64,000 nt of DNA from Vespula vulgaris (lineage: Eukaryota > Arthropoda > Insecta > Hymenoptera > Vespidae), in NCBI RefSeq assembly GCF_905475345.1, contig NC_066594.1, positions 1,682,001 to 1,746,000 on the forward strand, given 5' to 3'. The notes beneath the pieces were generated by a model, which saw nothing but the letters and a program-made list of their open reading frames with translations, ran no database searches and was not told the DNA's origin. The translations under genes and the position numbers were made by a program. This document shows, in pieces, positions 57,816 through 64,000 of this stretch; the first letter of the stretch is position 1, and the number at the start of each line of letters is the position of its first letter.

Positions 57816-59553
57816 GAATGGATAGATAGATAAATAGTTACATACAAAGATAGAGCGAATTAAAAAAGTAGGAGAAGGAGAAGGAGAGAATGAAGAGGAG
57901 ATATGAGGAGGGAAGAGAGAGATGTATATATAGATATAACCGATAAGCGATAACTCTGATCCTAAACACGTGGAGAATGCGTTCGTGGTTATACATCGGG
58001 AATCGATCTAATATACACAGCTGTTATCGATTTTCGCATTTAATATCAAAGGAAAATTATAATGATTCATCAATATGATATATCGATAGATATATCGTGA
58101 AAACTAGGCTTCGTCCTAGATCATGATCTTCGAGACAATTTCTTAAAATCGTTGAAATGTTATCATTGAGATGTTATTTTAGAAAATTTTCGATACGTTC
58201 AAAAAATATTCAACGATTTTCGAATGATTAATATAATTTTTGTGAAATTATAAAATCCGAAGGTTCGATAGCATATATCCTACACGTTAAGAGGATTAAA
58301 AACGTAATATAATTGTTCTATACTGATAGTCGGAGAAACGTTCTAGAACGTTAAAAGTTCTCTTGGGATATAGCAGAAACCATAAATAAATCGTTCCCAA
58401 TCGCTCGATAAAATCTTATATACTTCCAGGAATACTCAAACTGAAAATAGTCCTTTTCTCTCTCAACATCACGATAGTCCTTTATATCTTTGTTAATGCT
58501 CTAGAGTAAACCATACTACACTCGTGTTTACTATTATGCAATCCTTTCGTCTATAGCAAACCTACGTAAACGTTACGCGTTTCTTGAGAATTGTTTCTAG
58601 CAATGACCTAAAAGTTCTTAAAGGCGGATAATAAAGGAGAAAGGAAATGGAGAAAAAAAGAAGAATATTTGCAACAGAGAAAAACTATATACATAGGTGC
58701 ATATCGAAATATTAAAGAAAAAGAAAGATAAAGAGAAAATAAATTCGAAATTCAACATATTAATTCTTTTTTATCTTTTTTTTTTTTTGCTTTTCAATCG
58801 ATATCGTGCTGGTGAACCCTCTCTCTTCCACTCTCTTTCTCTCTCTCAAAAGGGGAAGTAAAAAAGACTGAGTGACAGAATCGTCGAAGCGAGACGACTC
58901 TCGCAGCATAGATTTCGAAATTGTATGACGTGCCGACGGACTCTTAATCAACGTCGACCTTGCACTTCCGCCTATCGCTGTTAACCTTGTACCAGTTTTC
59001 TACCGCCCAAAGAAGAAACGAAACCGTGCGAATCCATAACGCTCACCGACGAGTAGGTAAAAATTCTTTCTCATAGACTCACTCCACTTCCCTCGAACAA
59101 ATTTATATACTTTAGCGATACGAAAAAGGAAAAGAGAAATAAATTTCCTCTTAATCAATCGTGAAGGAGATTTTCTATCGTTTTCTCTTTGGACACGAAA
59201 CACTTTCGAGTTACGAAGAACGATGTAATAGTTCATGTTTTATACGTACGCGTTGAAAACGAGATTTTTCAAAAATGGTCCCATAAATGAAGTTAAAAGA
59301 TTCTCTCTCTCTCTTCTTTTTTTTTTATTCTCGCATTCCACTTTGCAATGATCGAATTAAGTCACCAATGTTTTAGAATAAAAAATATATATATATATGT
59401 AGTACTCCTCTTAACTCTCACGATATTTTATTTTAACTGCCTTTCCCCTTCGGATATGGAATTATGGGATCTCATAATGGGAAAACGTGCTTATTGTTCA
59501 GAATTCAGAAGAAAAAAGAGAGAGAGAGAGAGAGATAGAGGAAGAGATATTTT

Positions 59554-59562
<9 letters not shown>

Positions 59563-59605
<43 letters not shown>
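59563..59605. repeat. (TA)n microsatellite
   Basis: TA tract of about 43 bp. Confidence 0.93.
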
Positions 59606-59608
<3 letters not shown>

Positions 59609-61319
59609 GAGATCGAATAAGTTGAAATGCAATATAGGATTTTTCAAAATTAGAAATCCCTTGAAGGATTTCAAGTAATTCTCACATTTCAATTTATATA
59701 TCCCTACCTTCGGATAGTTCTTCGACAATTTTCCGTCCACGTTTGAGAAACATGAGAAACTGGTCTATAGGAGAAATTCTATATAGAAATTTCTAGTCAT
59801 TGACCCCGATCGTTCGTATATTTTTTTGCGAATATAGACCATCTCGAAGATAAGACAGAAAAAATTGAAAAACTGTCTTCTCCCTTTTTCTATATTTCAA
59901 AAAAATCCGAGCATGAAATCGAACCCTAAGTATTTCGATATCTTTCGCATGGCCGACGATTAATGTTCTAACTCAAGTTAGGGTAGTTTTTAATTTGAAA
60001 GTGAAATTTGTAGACACTGACTTATGTATCCATTCAAAGAAATTTTTACGATCAAATCGTTTTTTAACTTCTTAAAAATCGCTTTCTGAAAATGAACGTT
60101 CAAAAATATGATATCACCTATTTCTTTCCTTCTCTCTCTCTTTTAATTTCACGAAATTTATTAAATAAATCTATCAGAAATAAAATAAATCCTATTTCTC
60201 TACTCCATAGTCATATATTTGATAAATCAAAATAAATTATCTATCGATATGAAAAATAGTATAGAAAATTGAATATTATTTTCTAAAATATTAAATCTAG
60301 GTCATATAATTGACTTCTATCACTTGTTCAACCAATATTCGATCACAAATTTCCTATCAGATCGACTTAAAATTTATATGATTTCGTAAACTGGTTAAAT
60401 TCGATAATGGAAACTTTCGTATCAACATTCGAGTCAAAGGCATTTATAGTATTTTATCGTAGCTGATATTGATCCTTTATTATTAAGAAAACGACGTACA
60501 TAAGTGATAAAGAAAAAAAATAAATAAAATAAAATAAAAACACGTTAATAATTCAACAACATTATATACATATATCTTAAAAAATACATTTCACGAAACT
60601 CGATTTCGTATCGTATAACGGAGCTTTCAATATTTTCCCAACTCTTAGGAGCAGTAACGATAACAAAAAAAGAAAAAGGGAAAAAGAAAAAATGATTGCA
60701 AAAATAAAAAAGAAACAAAAAAAAATCATCGAAGCTTTATATTCCCTAAACGAAACTGGAGAACGATTATTGGTCGTTTGGTGAACTGCAATTCGTGAAT
60801 TCCATACAATATAAACGAATGCGAACGTTATGTACAGGTACATATGTATCTATATTTAAACAACGCCGGGGAAAAGCGTCGAAATTGAAGATACCACATG
60901 ATTTATAACGCGTACATCCGATTCCATAAATCCTCTTTCCCTTTTGACCCCCTTTCCTCACTTTTCAACTCAAATAGAAACGCTACGAGACAAAATCATA
61001 TTTCGAAATCGAACGAAGTCAAAAAAATGGAGAACCGAATGGAGGAAAGTTAAAATCGAAGGAAAAAAAAAGAAAGAAAAGAAAAAGGATGAGAAGGAGG
61101 AGGAAGAGGAAGAGGAGGGCGAGGAGAATTAGGATGAGGAGGTTGGTTATAGAGAATGGTGGTTACGTGTGCAACTCGTAGTCGTTGATTTCCAAGAGAA
61201 GAGTCGCCCGGGTGTACGTATTGATCGACGAAGATGGGGGTCCAACCCCTCGACGCGAAGGACGGCCACTTGCTGACTGGATCTGGTTATATTCTCGTGG
61301 ATATTCTCCCTCCCTCATT

Positions 61320-61324
<5 letters not shown>

Positions 61325-61360
<36 letters not shown>
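61325..61360. repeat. (TC)n microsatellite
   Basis: TC tract in a longer pyrimidine run (61310-61430). A second lies at 61701-61740. Confidence 0.93.
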
Positions 61361-61369
<9 letters not shown>

Positions 61370-61608
61370 TTCTCTCTTTCTCTCCTACTCTTTCTCTCCT
61401 ACTCTTTCTCTTTCTCTCTCTCTCTTCAAAGTTACGATCGTAACTCCGAAAGATAGAGCACCCACGCGAGCACCCACTATGAAAGTCCAGAATTTCCATC
61501 CCTCGAGAAGAAACGATGAGAATCCAACCGATCAACGTCTTTCCTTCTTTTTCAACCGCTTTATCCTGGATAGACGCAACTCAGCAACGTAGCTACGTAC
61601 TTTAGCGC

Positions 61609-61700
61609 CCCGGGCCAAGGTCAAAGGTTTACTTTGATCTCAGTTACTCTCTCTTCTCTCTTTCTCTCTTCAAACGATCATTCTACAGCTCGTTAAACTT

Positions 61701-61744
<44 letters not shown>

Positions 61745-62151
61745 TTTCTCTCTCTCTCTCTTCTCTTTTCTCTCTCTCTCTCTTCCTTCCTTCCTTTTGT
61801 GATTATGATTCCGTACTGCCTTTTTCATTATCTCCGACGAATAAGAGAATTTTCTTCATTTCTTTTCTTTCCTTTTCCTTTTTCTTTTTTTCTTTTTCCT
61901 CTCTCTTTCCCTCTTTTTCTTTTTTATTTTATAATTCTCCCATCGAAATTCTTAGAAATTCTTAGATTATAACAAAGTGAATTTATTTTCCGCAATACCA
62001 AAAACAGAAGACCGATAAGACGACGAAGACCATACTCGACGGGTGGTCCCAAAGCCAAAATGGCATTCACGAATCTTCTCGTTATTTATACGGGATCGTC
62101 GGGTACTCAGAGTGGTATATACGTTTAGATGGTCGGCATCCCGGGCCAAGG
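61609..62151. promoter_or_regulatory. GC-richer promoter-like island
   Basis: The 12-mer CCCGGGCCAAGG occurs twice (61609-61620 and 62140-62151), both times followed by YCAAA. The first copy runs into AGGTCAAAGG and a perfect palindrome TCAAAG-GTTTA-CTTTGA (61621-61637), matching TCF/LEF-like and nuclear-receptor half-site patterns. On the minus strand TATAAATA (62090-62083) looks like a TATA box facing Sap47, with GCCATTTT about 24 bases on as a possible initiator. Whether this is a Sap47 promoter is inference. Confidence 0.3.
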
Positions 62152-63899
62152 CCAAATCCCTCGACTTTGTTCTGTAACCCTCGGTGGTACCATCCTCGCA
62201 ACAACCACCCAAACACAACCACCAACGCCTACATTCACCCTCGTCTTTCTGGTGTCTCTTCGAGTCTTATTTCTTAAATTGTTCTCTTTCTCTCATTCTC
62301 TGTTATAAAAATATCGTAATGGTCGACTGGAAAATCTGAACGTTCTTTATGATACTTACTGAACACGTCATTGAAAAAAGTAGATATTATATTTCTATGG
62401 AATCCCATTAAAATTGTAAAGATTAAAACAAAGAGGAGTAGTTATCAATTTTCTTGAGGTGATTTTATCCCATCAAAATCGATAATAATATTTGAAAAAA
62501 TGATACGAAAAGAGAGTTTTGAAGATGATCCTTCGAAATTTAAGAAAATCACGACGATGTCTACTATATAATTTCAAAATAATGAGGACGAAATATTCTT
62601 TACGATTACAAAGGAATCCATTGAGATTTGACTCCTCCTAATATTTGTATTATAATACCACGATCTTTACTTAGATTTTTTCGAGACGATCAACTATGTC
62701 TTATTGTTTATGTAATATTTACAAACAGAATAGTCACAGAAAGTGAGGACAAAAAAGGGAAAGAAAAAGAAGATAACAAAGATCGAAGGGAAAAAGCTAA
62801 CGAAAGATAATAAGTATTATAGTTAAGTAAAACTTTTTAAAACTTCTCGTTCATTCTATGAAAGCTCAAGCGCACACAGTCATCGATTGAAACGTGACGT
62901 TTCGTCTTTGTCTTTACTATTTCTTTGTCATTTTTATTTTATACACACACACACACACACATATTCACACGTTTGTTATTTCGAATAAATAAATATTATT
63001 CTATCTTGTTTACTACAAAAAAAAAAAACAACAACAACAAAGAAAGGAAAAGAAGTCGAAGGATACACGCGATAGAATTTAAATTAGATATCCTGTGAAC
63101 AATTATCAGATTTCCCTTGAGGAAAAGAAGGCCAACCAAAAAAGAAGAAGAAAAAAGAAAGAAACAGAAAAAGAAGATAAAAAAACAGAAATAAAAGAAG
63201 GGGAAAAAAAGGATCGGACCTTAATACATATAAAATGAAAGTGGTGGAGATTGAAACACTTCTGGTAACACGGGTCTCATATCTCGTGGTGAGACCAGAC
63301 GAAGGTATTGCTTTTTAAAGTGGATGAACGTGTTTCCGATTCTCTCGATAAAATCGTGGAATAAAATATAGAAAAGTGTGTAAATATCATTTCGAAGTTT
63401 CTTCGAAATAGGCGGAACTGCTCCTGGAGAATTCAGAATGAAAGAGAGAGGGAGAGATAGAGAGAACAAGGGAGAGAGAAAGAGAGAGATATTACAAAGA
63501 ACTCGAAGAGATAAAGACGTATAAAAAATACAAAGGCAATTCGCGAGGAAATGAATAAAAGGAAATGAAATATAATGTTCCCATATGATTATGCCATAAG
63601 CTTTTATCAATCTTACTGTCCTTGTTCACGATGCTACTACTATATGGATGCAAAAAAGAGAGAGAGCATACAAAGTAGTGAAAAATAAATAGTAATAACT
63701 TAAGAACTCATAATTACATGAATTACAAAACGAAGTTTAATTACTATATTTTCTCATTCTTTTTCATGTTTTTTTATTAATTAATAATACAAATTCAGAA
63801 AACACGTATTCAGAATGATCACCTTTACATTTAATATAAGCCGTCAAGATGATTTTTTTTTTAAGTAAAAAAGGAAAAAGAAGTAATAAAAATTCATTA

Positions 63900-63957
63900 A
63901 TAATTCATAAAGTTACAAGCACTGAAGTTGTTGCCACTTAATTTGGATCACTCTGTA
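63900..63957. mobile_element. Possible terminus of a second CAGAGTG element
   Basis: CACTCTG (63949-63955) followed by TA repeats the right end of the element at 17646-18112. The sequence inside, read inward, is GATCCAAATTAAGTGGCAAC, unlike the first element apart from the terminus. No matching left end was found in the last few kilobases, so it may be a fragment. Confidence 0.3.
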
Positions 63958-64000
63958 TATTGTATATATATACCTAAGATAGCATATATAAAGATTATTT

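Larger units (their letters stand above)
55511..64000 (-). other. Upstream Sap47 intron or 5' region
   Basis: No exon able to supply the start codon and end in phase 1 was recognised here, so it probably lies past 64000. The stretch holds GA, GATA, TA and TC tracts, a pentanucleotide repeat inside an inverted repeat (55741-55779), a GC-richer promoter-like island (61.6-62.2 kb) and a transposon-like terminus near 63949. Confidence 0.6.

Noticed and set aside
61287..61592. Frames on both strands across the TC tract at 61325
   Set aside because: Arg-Glu or Ser-Leu repeats from the microsatellite, and the flanking parts match no family.

Overview
This window is insect nuclear DNA, most likely from a hymenopteran. 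Three things point to this: spliced genes with short AT-rich introns and GT/AG junctions, very AT-rich non-coding DNA packed with TA, TC/GA, GATA, TAA and GAA microsatellites, and proteins of animal families (a kinesin-6 motor and the synaptic BSD-domain protein SAP47). Nothing bacterial, viral or CRISPR-like was seen.

Layout. (1) 1-4776: mostly non-coding. It holds a possible minus-strand two-exon gene end (2292-3616, family not recognised), a tRNA-Lys(CTT) gene with its T-run terminator (minus, 3963-4035), and a promoter-like stretch before 4777. (2) 4777-11091, plus: a five-exon gene for a very acidic and Lys/Ser/Asn-rich protein of 1838 residues, almost all in one 4.7-kb exon; probably nuclear or nucleolar, function unknown. 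(3) 12316-17398, plus: a 14-exon gene for a kinesin-6 (KIF20-type) mitotic motor of 1304 residues. A run of CCAAT boxes precedes it, and a short MITE-like element follows it. (4) 21750-55510, minus: the last six coding exons of Sap47, spread over 34 kb. One intron is 25.9 kb. The start codon is not in this part and lies upstream of 55510, probably past the window end. About 3.3 kb between the two convergent genes probably carries the Sap47 3' UTR. (5) 55511-64000: upstream intron of Sap47 or intergenic DNA, with a promoter-like GC-richer island near 61.6-62.2 kb.

How the genes relate. The acidic nuclear protein gene and the kinesin gene run head to tail. Both have CCAAT and E2F/CHR-like sequences upstream, which fits cell-cycle expression. 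Sap47 is an unrelated neuronal gene on the opposite strand. Its large intron is the accessory region of the window. It contains an unannotated 87-nt in-frame cassette-exon candidate (39697-39783), a possible 24-nt microexon (52969-52992), two diverged copies of a hairpin-forming element (about 28.85 and 44.12 kb), long TC and GA tracts that could pair, and several local hairpins. Exon joins were deduced by hand from splice signals and reading phase; every join in the three main genes keeps the frame.
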